Part shown: piece after piece, positions 1 to 6,750 of the stretch
Layout of the letters: every line of letters starts with the position of its first letter
Numbering within the stretch: the first letter of the stretch is position 1
From: Deltaproteobacteria bacterium
GTDB lineage: Bacteria; Myxococcota_A; Polyangia; Polyangiales; Houyiibacteriaceae
Direction: 5' to 3'
NCBI GenBank assembly: GCA_027295555.1
Contig: JAPUKT010000485.1
Coordinates: 1 to 12,980, forward strand
Length of the DNA stretch: 12,980 bases
Made by a program: the position numbers and the translations under genes
Notes under the pieces: model-generated
The model's database searches: none
Told to the model about the DNA's origin: nothing
The model's input: the letters and a program-made list of their open reading frames with translations, nothing else

Positions 1-431
1 AGGCGCTGGGGGAGGAGCTCACGAAACGGCTGGGCGACGTCGCCGCCAATGTGCAAGCGCTCCAAGCCGAGCTGCCTCGTATTGTCAAAGCACGTCAAAC
101 GCGGCTTCGCGATCGCCTCGAGGCATTGCTCGAGGACGTCGATGTCGAGCTGCAGCCTGCGCGTCTCGAACAAGAAGTCGCCGTGCTCGCCGACCGAAGC
201 GACATTACCGAAGAGCTCGTCCGCCTCGGGAGCCACTGCTCCCAAATGCTCGACCTCCTCGACAATTCGAGCAGACCCGTCGGAAAGCGCATCGACTTTC
301 TGCTTCAAGAGATGGCCCGCGAGGCCAATACGATCGGTTCGAAGGTCCAAGACAGCACGATGACCACGCTCGTCATCGCGTTGAAGGCCACCGTGGAACA
401 AATGAGGGAGCAGGCCCAGAATGTGCTGTAG
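1..431 (+). CDS. yicC: YicC/YloC family endoribonuclease, C-terminal part
   Basis: The gene enters from the left edge in reading frame 3 and ends at TAG 429-431, leaving 142 visible residues of a protein that is usually about 290 residues long. The visible part matches the conserved YicC C-terminal domain (DUF1732): a helical stretch rich in Arg, Leu and Glu, then EQEVAVLADRSDITEELVRL, then GKRIDFLLQEMAREANTIGS, and the closing TVEQMREQAQNVL. YicC-type proteins are known as endoribonucleases acting on RNA; in E. coli YicC is linked to turnover of a small regulatory RNA. Its position 45 bases upstream of gmk is the usual neighbourhood for this family and supports the call. The start and N-terminal domain lie outside the window. 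I see no frameshift or damage in the visible part. Confidence 0.93.
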   Translation, partial: ALGEELTKRLGDVAANVQALQAELPRIVKARQTRLRDRLEALLEDVDVELQPARLEQEVAVLADRSDITEELVRLGSHCSQMLDLLDNSSRPVGKRIDFLLQEMAREANTIGSKVQDSTMTTLVIALKATVEQMREQAQNVL

Positions 432-476
432 TCGGCCCCGTGGAAGGGGTAGACGTCGCAGTCGACAGGTAAGCGC

Positions 477-1112
477 ATGAGTGCCTCCGCCTCCGCATCC
501 ACCGATCCGGATCTCATCCTGTTGATCATCAGCTCGCCCTCCGGAGCCGGTAAGACGACGCTGACCCATCGGTTGCTCCAAGAGTTTCCCGAGTTTCGGT
601 TCAGCGTGTCCCACACGACGAGGCGACCGCGCGCCAACGAGGTCGACGGCCAGGACTACCGCTTCGTGGACAAAAAAGACTTTCAGAAGCTCATCGACCA
701 GGGCTCTTTTGCCGAGTGGGCGGAAGTGCATGGCCACCTCTACGGCACCAGCTTGACCGAAATCGAGCGCGCGCGGTCAGAGGACAAGCACGGCGTCCTG
801 TTCGACGTCGATTGCCAGGGCGCTCGGCAGATCAAAGAGAAGTTTCCCGACGCTGTGGGCGTGTTCATCCTGCCGCCATCGATGGACGAGCTCCGCAGGC
901 GCCTGGACGGGCGCGGCTCGGATAACGAAGAATCGAGGCGCCGACGCTTTGAGAAAGCGCGGGAAGAGATCGAGCACTACCCCTTCTTCGACTACATGAT
1001 CGTCAACGACGAGTTGCAACAAGCGCTGGCGGAGCTTCGCGGCATCGTGCTCGCCGAAGGATGTCGGCAGTGGCGTGTTGCTGCCAAGGCCGAGGCGCTC
1101 CTCGAACGCTGA
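477..1112 (+). CDS. gmk: Guanylate kinase
   Basis: This 211-residue protein phosphorylates GMP (and dGMP) to GDP with ATP in the cytoplasm, an essential step in guanine nucleotide supply. The P-loop SPSGAGKTT lies at about residues 20-28; the first position is Ser where Gly is usual. The GMP-binding signature SVSHTTRRPR followed by EVDGQDYRFV is intact, as are the FDVDCQGARQIK segment and the arginine-rich lid (RRRLDGRGSDNEESRRRR). Length fits the family (about 205-215). ATG 477 is chosen because the P-loop then sits near residue 20; a weak purine-rich AGGTAAG lies just upstream. The short Ser/Ala-repeat N-terminus is low complexity. yicC precedes it by 45 bases, so the two are probably cotranscribed. 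The rpoZ gene that often follows gmk is absent; a convergent gene follows instead, 16 bases after the stop. Confidence 0.97.
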   Translation: MSASASASTDPDLILLIISSPSGAGKTTLTHRLLQEFPEFRFSVSHTTRRPRANEVDGQDYRFVDKKDFQKLIDQGSFAEWAEVHGHLYGTSLTEIERARSEDKHGVLFDVDCQGARQIKEKFPDAVGVFILPPSMDELRRRLDGRGSDNEESRRRRFEKAREEIEHYPFFDYMIVNDELQQALAELRGIVLAEGCRQWRVAAKAEALLER

Positions 1113-1128
1113 GCTGGGCTCTAGACCG

Positions 1129-3150
1129 CTAGAACTGAATCCCGAGAATCAGGCGCCATACTTGCGCGGTGCCCACGCTGAGCCCCTCGGTGCCGGGCTC
1201 ACGAATGCCGTCGACCTCGAGAAACTTCAACCCATTGAGCGGGAACAGAGCGCCGTACTGGAACGCCGCATAGAAGCCGTCCTTGAAGCTCGGGCCGTCC
1301 TCGGTTCGGTAGTAGAGCGAGAGGTCGATTTCGGCGCCGAGGTTCGGCTGCGACGAATACGTCTGCTGCTGGTACATCGCGCGGCTGTAAATGAAGTCGA
1401 CCCTCGCCCCGAAGACGCGACCGAAATCAGTATGGATCAAGTCGTAGCTGAACGCCGGTGCAAGATAGTAGACTCCGGAAATTCGCCCGAGGATTTCCCG
1501 GAACAGGATCAAATCGATACGGTAGTCCGCGGCGAAGGAGAACGTCGAGATGTTCTTCTTGCCGATGGGTTGCGTCGCCAGGTCCTCGTACTGCGAGAGT
1601 CCGACCACGTCCGGGTCACCTGAGGCCGCACCACCCTTGAGGAACACACCAAGCTTCTTGTTCAGGAATCGATACTCGCTCTCGACCGCAAGGCCCCACT
1701 GGCGGAGCTTGAACGGCGCGTCCTCGGCGGTCGGAGGAAACTCGCCCGAGGCAATGTTCTGGATCTTGCCGAGGATCGCAGCCACCTCGATTTGAAGCCT
1801 CAAGTCTTTCCAGAGGACTTCGAACCACAGGTCGGGGATGTAGACCTTGGCATCACGCCGAACGAAAACGGACTCGATGTCTTCGCGCGTCCCGACGAGT
1901 GGAGCGGTGGAAGTTGAAAGAAACTGCGTCCGGTAGATGAAGTAGACACCACCGTTGAACACCGACTTGGCCTTCCGCAAGCGCTTGAGCTGCTTCAGCG
2001 GGTCCATGCGGCGTGCGAGCAAGAAGCTCCATTGACGAGTGTCGTCTTGCCTCGTGCCGTCTCGGGGGATCGCTTGGATGTCGTCGAGCGGATCGACCGT
2101 GAAGCCCTTGTTCACGAAGTCCCAAGACACGCCGAAGAAGATCCCTTTGAACTTGGCGATCAACTGGATGCGGTCGATCTCGGTCTGGAAGTCCGAGTCG
2201 AGCTGCGTGTCGAGGATGTTGGTGCCCACGCCGGCGTTCCACAGCATCCCGAGACCCCATTGGTGACCCATGCGACCGAAGCGAAGCTGGCCGATGGTGC
2301 TGTTGGTGATCTCACCCCAAACACGCCGTACGACGATGTAGTCGCCCACGGTGTTTCGGAACGACTCGGGCGGGGGCTGCGTCAGGGTCAGGCTGTCGAC
2401 CGGGACCCCGGGAGCGCGGCCGGTGATCTGCCCGGATTGATTGACCGTCTTCACCTCCGGCGTCGAACCAAGCACGAGGTTGTCGAACACGTCGAACATC
2501 ATGTGAAGGCGAATGTTGTCGCTCAGTGACAAGGTCGGCTGAAGCCGAAGCCGCATGTTCGTGAACCGAATGCTCTTGCTTCCGACGCAGCGCTGATCCT
2601 GGGTCGCAGGCGACGAGGGGGCGCCACTGCAGCCGCCGGCCGGCAGCACGCCCTGGTTGTTCTCTCCGGCGTCGAGGCCGATCCACCGGCCGAATGGCTC
2701 CCCGGTCAGGCGCTCCAGTGGCTGCCGACCGAGATGGAAGTTGTTGTTCATGGTGCCGCGCACGCGAAAGTAGCCGTTCAGCGTGAAGACCGGGCGCGGA
2801 TTGGTCCACGACGCGAGCGTCGGGTCCGAGGGCGGCGGCTCTGCCCTCCCGAGAAGCGCTGCGTCCTCGGCGGCCATCTCGTCCTCGGACTCGTACTGGT
2901 CAGGCCCGTACTCCTCGGCGGCCCTGGGCTCTTCCGCGGGCAGCTTGAGCCCCTCCAAGGCAGGAGCCCGCAGCTGGGGCGGGGCCTCCTCGGCCGGCTC
3001 GACCTCGACGGTGACGTCCTCCTCGACCTCCCAGGCCTCCTCCTCGGTGGCCGCCTTATCGCGCGCGCCCGTCGGCGTGGCCTCCTCCTGCGCCGAACCC
3101 GCTGTTGCCCATAGGCAAACTACCCCAATAATCGCTAAGAAACGGCGCAT
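1129..3150 (-). CDS. Secreted beta-barrel outer-membrane protein with acidic linker
   Basis: Leftward gene of 673 residues. The start at 3150 is set by a clear signal peptide: basic MRR, a hydrophobic core (FLAIIGVVCLWAT) and a likely signal peptidase I site after AGSA at residue 20. The longer open frame upstream would run into RNase J and has no such signal. Residues about 22-108 are strongly acidic and rich in Glu, Pro and Ala, probably a periplasmic linker. From about residue 118 the pattern of alternating hydrophobic and polar residues with aromatic girdles (for example VFTLNGYFRVRG, IRLHMMFDVFDN, GVYFIYRTQF) indicates a beta barrel. The last residue is Phe (LILGIQF), the usual C-terminal signal for Bam-assisted insertion. 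Two cysteines (174 and 188) could form a disulfide in one loop. It resembles, from memory, uncharacterised myxobacterial proteins labelled TIGR04551. A porin-like or structural role is inference; the substrate is unknown. Confidence 0.85.
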   Translation of the reverse strand: MRRFLAIIGVVCLWATAGSAQEEATPTGARDKAATEEEAWEVEEDVTVEVEPAEEAPPQLRAPALEGLKLPAEEPRAAEEYGPDQYESEDEMAAEDAALLGRAEPPPSDPTLASWTNPRPVFTLNGYFRVRGTMNNNFHLGRQPLERLTGEPFGRWIGLDAGENNQGVLPAGGCSGAPSSPATQDQRCVGSKSIRFTNMRLRLQPTLSLSDNIRLHMMFDVFDNLVLGSTPEVKTVNQSGQITGRAPGVPVDSLTLTQPPPESFRNTVGDYIVVRRVWGEITNSTIGQLRFGRMGHQWGLGMLWNAGVGTNILDTQLDSDFQTEIDRIQLIAKFKGIFFGVSWDFVNKGFTVDPLDDIQAIPRDGTRQDDTRQWSFLLARRMDPLKQLKRLRKAKSVFNGGVYFIYRTQFLSTSTAPLVGTREDIESVFVRRDAKVYIPDLWFEVLWKDLRLQIEVAAILGKIQNIASGEFPPTAEDAPFKLRQWGLAVESEYRFLNKKLGVFLKGGAASGDPDVVGLSQYEDLATQPIGKKNISTFSFAADYRIDLILFREILGRISGVYYLAPAFSYDLIHTDFGRVFGARVDFIYSRAMYQQQTYSSQPNLGAEIDLSLYYRTEDGPSFKDGFYAAFQYGALFPLNGLKFLEVDGIREPGTEGLSVGTAQVWRLILGIQF

Positions 3151-3258
3151 GAGCTCGTGCGCTCCGGGGCGTAGCACGCTGGAAACGCGCGGGTCAACGC
3201 GGCAATTGCCTCCTTGACCGGATGGCCGCGGACCTTTAGCTCGGCACCCGAGAGTTCT
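3151..3258. promoter_or_regulatory. Divergent promoter region between the outer-membrane protein and RNase J
   Basis: These 108 bases separate two divergently read start codons and must hold the start signals for both genes. TTGACC, close to the -35 consensus TTGACA, occurs on each strand, facing outward: at 3214-3219 rightward and at 3192-3197 (as GGTCAA) leftward. Each lies about 40 bases from its start codon. The matching -10 elements are poor on both sides (TTTAGC at 3235 rightward; CTACGC or TACGCC around 3168-3174 leftward), so promoter assignment is tentative. GAGAG at 3250-3254 is a plausible ribosome site for the GTG at 3259, and GGAG (complement of 3162-3165) lies 11 bases before the leftward ATG. 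Confidence 0.5.
3192..3219. repeat. 28-bp near-perfect palindrome, candidate operator
   Basis: The dyad reads GGTCAA, three bases, GGCAATTGCC, three bases, TTGACC. It is centred between 3205 and 3206, and 12 of its 14 base pairs are self-complementary. The core GGCAATTGCC is an uninterrupted 10-bp palindrome. The site is almost in the middle of the divergent intergenic region, and its outer arms coincide with the two outward-facing TTGACC hexamers. This geometry suits a dimeric regulator controlling both directions, but no regulator is encoded in the window and the site is inferred from symmetry alone. Confidence 0.5.
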
Positions 3259-4887
3259 GTGACGGATAGTCTGCGCTTCATCCCGCTCGGCGGCCTGTGT
3301 GAGGTCGGAATGAACTGCGCCGCACTGGCGTGGGGCGATGCCACCATCGCGATCGACTGCGGCGTGGGGTTCACCGATGAGCTTGGTGCCGACATGGTCC
3401 ACCCGAATTTCGGCTGGCTCTACGAACAAGGCGAACGGCTACGCGCGATCGTCGTCACGCACGGCCACGAGGATCACATCGGCGCGCTCCCCTACTTCCT
3501 GAAGCGCTTTCGCGTTCCCGTCTACGCGCCGCCCTATGCGGCAGCCCTGATCCAGGATCGCCTGGCCGAGCATCGCTTGGAAGACGTCGAGCTCCGGGTC
3601 GGGGCCGCGGGGAGTCGTTTCAAAATCGGACCGTTCGGGATCGAGCGGTTCGGGGTCCATCACTCGATCGCCGATGCGACAGGGCTCATCCTGGATACCC
3701 CCGTCGGCACCGTGGTGCATACCGGCGACTTCAAGATCGAGTCGGAGCCTTGCGCAGGGCAACGCTTCGATCGCAAACGACTCGAAGAGGCCGCGCGGGA
3801 CGGCGTCCGACTCCTATTGAGCGATTCCACAGGAGCAGACGTCGAAGGGACCTCCGACCTCGAGCGCAACGCCGAAACAGCGCTCGAGCAATGGGTTGCA
3901 CGCTCGCCGCATCGGGTGGTCGTTGCGACTTTCTCGTCCAACGTGTTCCGACTCCGCGCCGCGTTTCGGATCGCGCGGGAGCACGGCCGCAAAGTTTGTC
4001 TTCTCGGAATGTCCGTGCGCAAGCACACCGAGACCGCGAGCGACCTCGACTTGATCCCGCCTGTCGAGTCGGTCCTCGTGTCTGCGGAAGAGGCGACCAC
4101 CCTGCCCCGCGACCAAGTCATGATCATCGCAGGCGGCACCCAAGGAGAACGCGGCTCTTCGTTGACTCGTCTTGCACATGAAGAGCATTCCTATCTACAC
4201 CTCTCGGAAGGCGACACGGTCATCTTTTCGTCGCGGATCATCCCGGGCAACGAGCTTCCCGTGCTGGACGTGATCAATCGGTTCGAGGAGCGCGGAATCG
4301 AAGTAATCACGCGCCACGAGCACCCGGAGATCCATGCAAGTGGACACGGAAGCCGCGAAGAGCAGCGAGCCATGATTCGGCTCTTGCAACCCCAGGCGTT
4401 CGTCCCGGTGCACGGGACACACCATCATCTTCGCCGACACGCGGAGCTCGCGCGCGAAGAGGGTGTCACCGAGATCGAGATTCTCCAAAACGGAAGCGTC
4501 CTCGAGGTCACACGCGACTCCCTTGCAGTGGTCGACTCGGTGCCGGTCGGGCGCGTCTACGTCGAGGGAATGGAGCCGCTCGGCGACCGCGTCATGGAAG
4601 ACCGGCGCGCCATGGCCTCGGGCGGGATCGTGACCATCTTGATCTCCATCAAGGATGGCAAGCTGCGGAGCTCTCCCCGCGTGTTGGCGCGCGGAGTCGT
4701 CGGCAACGAGCTTCGTTCTCCGGTCGAACAGAAGCTCGCCGACCATGTCCGAAGCAAGCTCAAAGGGCGCCGCTTCACCCAACCCGAAAAGGCCGAAGAA
4801 GCGGCCATTGAGGCGGCCCGTCGGTTCTTGATACACAATCACCGGAAGCGCCCGCTGATCACCGCGGTCGTAGATGGGGGATCATGA
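3259..4887 (+). CDS. rnj: Ribonuclease J (metallo-beta-lactamase/beta-CASP RNase)
   Basis: This 542-residue protein is a 5'-3' exoribonuclease and endoribonuclease acting in mRNA turnover and RNA maturation. GTG 3259 gives the family's usual N-terminus (TDSLRFIPLGGL) and has GAGAG four bases upstream; an in-frame TTG at 3214 lies inside the upstream palindrome and is less likely. Zinc ligands are visible: HGHEDH (H68, H70, D72, H73), H135 in HHSIADA, D157 in HTGDFK, plus H363 in SGHGS and H385 in PVHG. The beta-CASP domain spans about residues 190-350 (LLLSDSTGADVEG, VVATFSSNVFRLR, GGTQGE, FSSRIIPGNE). The C-terminal domain runs from about 455 to the end. Deviations from the usual motifs are Cys14 in GGLCE (normally GGLGE) and GMS at 250-252 (normally GRS). 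The stop overlaps the next ATG (ATGA at 4884), which indicates translational coupling. Confidence 0.95.
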   Translation: MTDSLRFIPLGGLCEVGMNCAALAWGDATIAIDCGVGFTDELGADMVHPNFGWLYEQGERLRAIVVTHGHEDHIGALPYFLKRFRVPVYAPPYAAALIQDRLAEHRLEDVELRVGAAGSRFKIGPFGIERFGVHHSIADATGLILDTPVGTVVHTGDFKIESEPCAGQRFDRKRLEEAARDGVRLLLSDSTGADVEGTSDLERNAETALEQWVARSPHRVVVATFSSNVFRLRAAFRIAREHGRKVCLLGMSVRKHTETASDLDLIPPVESVLVSAEEATTLPRDQVMIIAGGTQGERGSSLTRLAHEEHSYLHLSEGDTVIFSSRIIPGNELPVLDVINRFEERGIEVITRHEHPEIHASGHGSREEQRAMIRLLQPQAFVPVHGTHHHLRRHAELAREEGVTEIEILQNGSVLEVTRDSLAVVDSVPVGRVYVEGMEPLGDRVMEDRRAMASGGIVTILISIKDGKLRSSPRVLARGVVGNELRSPVEQKLADHVRSKLKGRRFTQPEKAEEAAIEAARRFLIHNHRKRPLITAVVDGGS

Positions 4888-6260
4888 TCCGTTGGGCCGT
4901 GGGGTTGGTCGCCGCGCTCTGCCTGAGCAGTTGCCATCGACAAGCGAAACCAGAGTCGCAACCGCAGCTCATCGCCGAGCAGTCCTCGCAAGGAACCAGC
5001 ACGGACGGGTCTGAAGAGCCATCCCCGCCGAAGCCAGGGCTCACGCGACCGGCGACTTCGGAAGAGCGCGCGACGATCGAAAAGCTCGCGCGGGCGGCGG
5101 AGTCCGTACGACAGCTCAGATTTAAAAGCCGGATTACCATCGAGATCGAAGATGAGATCGCGATTGCAAGCAGCTTGCACGATCAGATCGAGGAAGAAGA
5201 GATCGAGCGGGCACGGCTGCTCTATGGCGCCCTCGGTCTCATCGACCCCGAAGCGGATCTGCATGCGCTCTTTGCCGGAGTGCTCGGCGAGCAGGTCATC
5301 GGCTACTACGATCCGAAGGCGGCCCGACTGGTCATTCGGGACGACGTGATGCATGGGCTCCTCGGAACCCTTGGCCCCGCCGAGATCCAGGAAGCGCGGC
5401 TGGTGCTGGTTCATGAGCTCGTGCACGCGCTCCAGGATCAGCGCCTCGGGCTCGGAGAGTCTTACGACCGAGAGCGGACGGCCGATGCAGACAATGCCTT
5501 CCGGGCCGTCGTCGAAGGCGACGCCACCCTTGCAATGCTTGCGAACGCGCTGCGTGGCCAGGGCATTCCTCTGTCGGCGGCTACCCGGGGGATTCAGGAA
5601 ATGGGGAACTATCTCGACGTCAATGCCTTCGTGCGGGGCGAGAAGCTCGATGAGGCCCCCGCGATTCTACGGGTTACGTTGGTCGCCCCGTACCTGCGCG
5701 GTTTACAGTTCATCGCGGCGGTTCATTCGATAGGCGGGTGGCCCTCGGTCAATCGAGCCCATCGGCGTCCACCCACGACCACAGAACAGATCCTCCATCC
5801 TGAGAAGTTCGCCGCAGCGGAGCGCGGAGAGCTCTTCGAGGTCTCCGAGATCCACGCAATCGGGGCAGCCGGCTACGAGCGAATCGCGGAAGATACTCTC
5901 GGGGAGCTCGAGCTCAGCGTGTACCTCGGTCAAGATCTGCCCGCAGAAACCAACGAGGCCGCTGCCGCTGGATGGGCTGGGGATCATCTCGCAGTGTACC
6001 GACGGGCCGACGAGACCGCGGTCATCTGGTGGACGACCTGGGATTCGGAGGCGGACGCGGTCGAGGCCTACCGAGCCGCGCGGCGTGTAACACCGAAGAA
6101 CCCGTCCTCGATGGTGGTTCGGCAGGGGCGCGCCGTGCTGATCGTGCGAGACTTACCGCCTCGCATACGCCGTCCGGTCCGCAAGGCATTCACGACCTTC
6201 GCGCGGAGCATCAGCGGGCAGCACCCTCCCGGAGAGGGCGCCCGCGACCAGGCGTATTGA
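4884..6260 (+). CDS. Putative zinc metallopeptidase lipoprotein (HExxH ... EGDA)
   Basis: The 458-residue product begins with a lipoprotein signal peptide: MIRWAVGLVAALCLSSC, with lipobox LSSC and acylated Cys17. A Ser/Pro/Gln-rich tether follows (about residues 18-58). The central domain has the zincin motif HELVHALQDQ at residues 177-186, with a probable third zinc ligand, Glu211, in VVEGDAT. A preceding GYYDPKAARLVIRDD segment and the later PPTTTEQILHPEKF segment are features I recall from uncharacterised bacterial HExxH proteins of this kind. The final 130 residues form a separate region (GWAGDHLAVYRR... onward). I infer a membrane-anchored peptidase facing the periplasm; activity and substrate are unknown. 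Residue 18 is His, not Asp, so inner-membrane retention by the +2 rule is not indicated and sorting to the outer membrane is possible. It starts within the RNase J stop (ATGA), and 37 bases separate it from the deaminase gene. Confidence 0.82.
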   Translation: MIRWAVGLVAALCLSSCHRQAKPESQPQLIAEQSSQGTSTDGSEEPSPPKPGLTRPATSEERATIEKLARAAESVRQLRFKSRITIEIEDEIAIASSLHDQIEEEEIERARLLYGALGLIDPEADLHALFAGVLGEQVIGYYDPKAARLVIRDDVMHGLLGTLGPAEIQEARLVLVHELVHALQDQRLGLGESYDRERTADADNAFRAVVEGDATLAMLANALRGQGIPLSAATRGIQEMGNYLDVNAFVRGEKLDEAPAILRVTLVAPYLRGLQFIAAVHSIGGWPSVNRAHRRPPTTTEQILHPEKFAAAERGELFEVSEIHAIGAAGYERIAEDTLGELELSVYLGQDLPAETNEAAAAGWAGDHLAVYRRADETAVIWWTTWDSEADAVEAYRAARRVTPKNPSSMVVRQGRAVLIVRDLPPRIRRPVRKAFTTFARSISGQHPPGEGARDQAY

Positions 6261-6286
6261 GGTTGTCGGCGCTTCAGGCTCAGGCT

Positions 6287-6291
6287 AGGAA
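6287..6291 (+). promoter_or_regulatory. Ribosome binding site for the dCMP deaminase GTG
   Basis: AGGAA ends six bases before GTG 6298. It decides for the GTG start, which also gives the normal family N-terminus (SWDEYFMDIA). Just before it, CAGGCT is repeated in tandem at 6275-6286. Confidence 0.6.
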
Positions 6292-6297
6292 CCACGC

Positions 6298-6750
6298 GTG
6301 GCGCGCGCTTCGTGGGACGAATACTTCATGGACATCGCCGTGGTCGTTGCGGCGCGATCGACCTGCCCCCGTAAGCACGTCGGGGCGGTGATCGTTCGCG
6401 ACAAGACGATCCTGTCGACGGGCTACAACGGCTCGGTGCGAGGTCTCCCCCACTGCGACGACGCCGGTCACATGATGGAGGAGGGCCACTGTGTCCGAAC
6501 CATCCACGCGGAGATCAACGTCATCATCCAGGCGGCCAAGAACGGCACCCGGATCGACGGCGCCTCGATCTACGTGACCGCGTCGCCGTGCTGGAGCTGC
6601 TTCAAGGCGATCTGCAACGCCGGCATCAAGCGAATCGTGTTCGAGGAGTTCTACCGAGATGAGCGAATTTTCGAGGTTTCACAGGCGCTCGGGATCGAGC
6701 TCGTCGACCTCCACCGCGAGAAATCTGCCGCTGGGTCCAATGCAATCTGA
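6298..6750 (+). CDS. Deoxycytidylate (dCMP) deaminase, ComEB type
   Basis: The 150-residue protein should deaminate dCMP to dUMP, the precursor of dTMP, in the cytoplasm. The catalytic zinc motif is complete: HAEINVI (His70, proton-shuttling Glu72) and PCWSC (Cys98, Cys101). Cys23 in STCPRKHVGAVIV, together with Cys53, His58 and His64-Cys65 in the loop PHCDDAGHMMEEGHC, matches the positions that form a second, structural zinc site in phage-type and ComEB-type dCMP deaminases. TGYNGSVRGLPHC is the usual substrate-loop motif of this class. This argues for dCMP rather than free cytidine or guanine as substrate. GTG 6298 is supported by AGGAA six bases upstream. Length is normal for the family. 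The last 11 bases overlap the start of trigger factor, so translation of the two is probably coupled. Confidence 0.9.
   Translation: MARASWDEYFMDIAVVVAARSTCPRKHVGAVIVRDKTILSTGYNGSVRGLPHCDDAGHMMEEGHCVRTIHAEINVIIQAAKNGTRIDGASIYVTASPCWSCFKAICNAGIKRIVFEEFYRDERIFEVSQALGIELVDLHREKSAAGSNAI

Noticed and set aside
436..449. CCCC-N6-GGGG hairpin between yicC and gmk
   Set aside because: A 4-bp stem in GC-rich DNA is expected by chance and has no terminator tail; it does not argue against cotranscription.
1111..1132. Small inverted repeats (GAGC-TGG-GCTC and CTAG-ACCG-CTAG) between gmk and the convergent gene as a bidirectional terminator
   Set aside because: Stems are only 4 bp, overlap both stop codons, and there is no T run on either strand.
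3214..3258. TTG 3214 as the RNase J start
   Set aside because: It lies in the palindrome and adds 15 residues not typical of the family; GTG 3259 has a better ribosome site and the usual N-terminus.
3151..3429. N-terminal extension of the leftward outer-membrane protein up to 3429
   Set aside because: It would overlap RNase J coding sequence and place the signal peptide internally; ATG 3150 gives a proper secretion signal.
4195..5426. Leftward open frames of 215 and 195 codons opposite RNase J and the lipoprotein gene
   Set aside because: They are opposite well-supported genes with clear motifs and show no start signals or domains.
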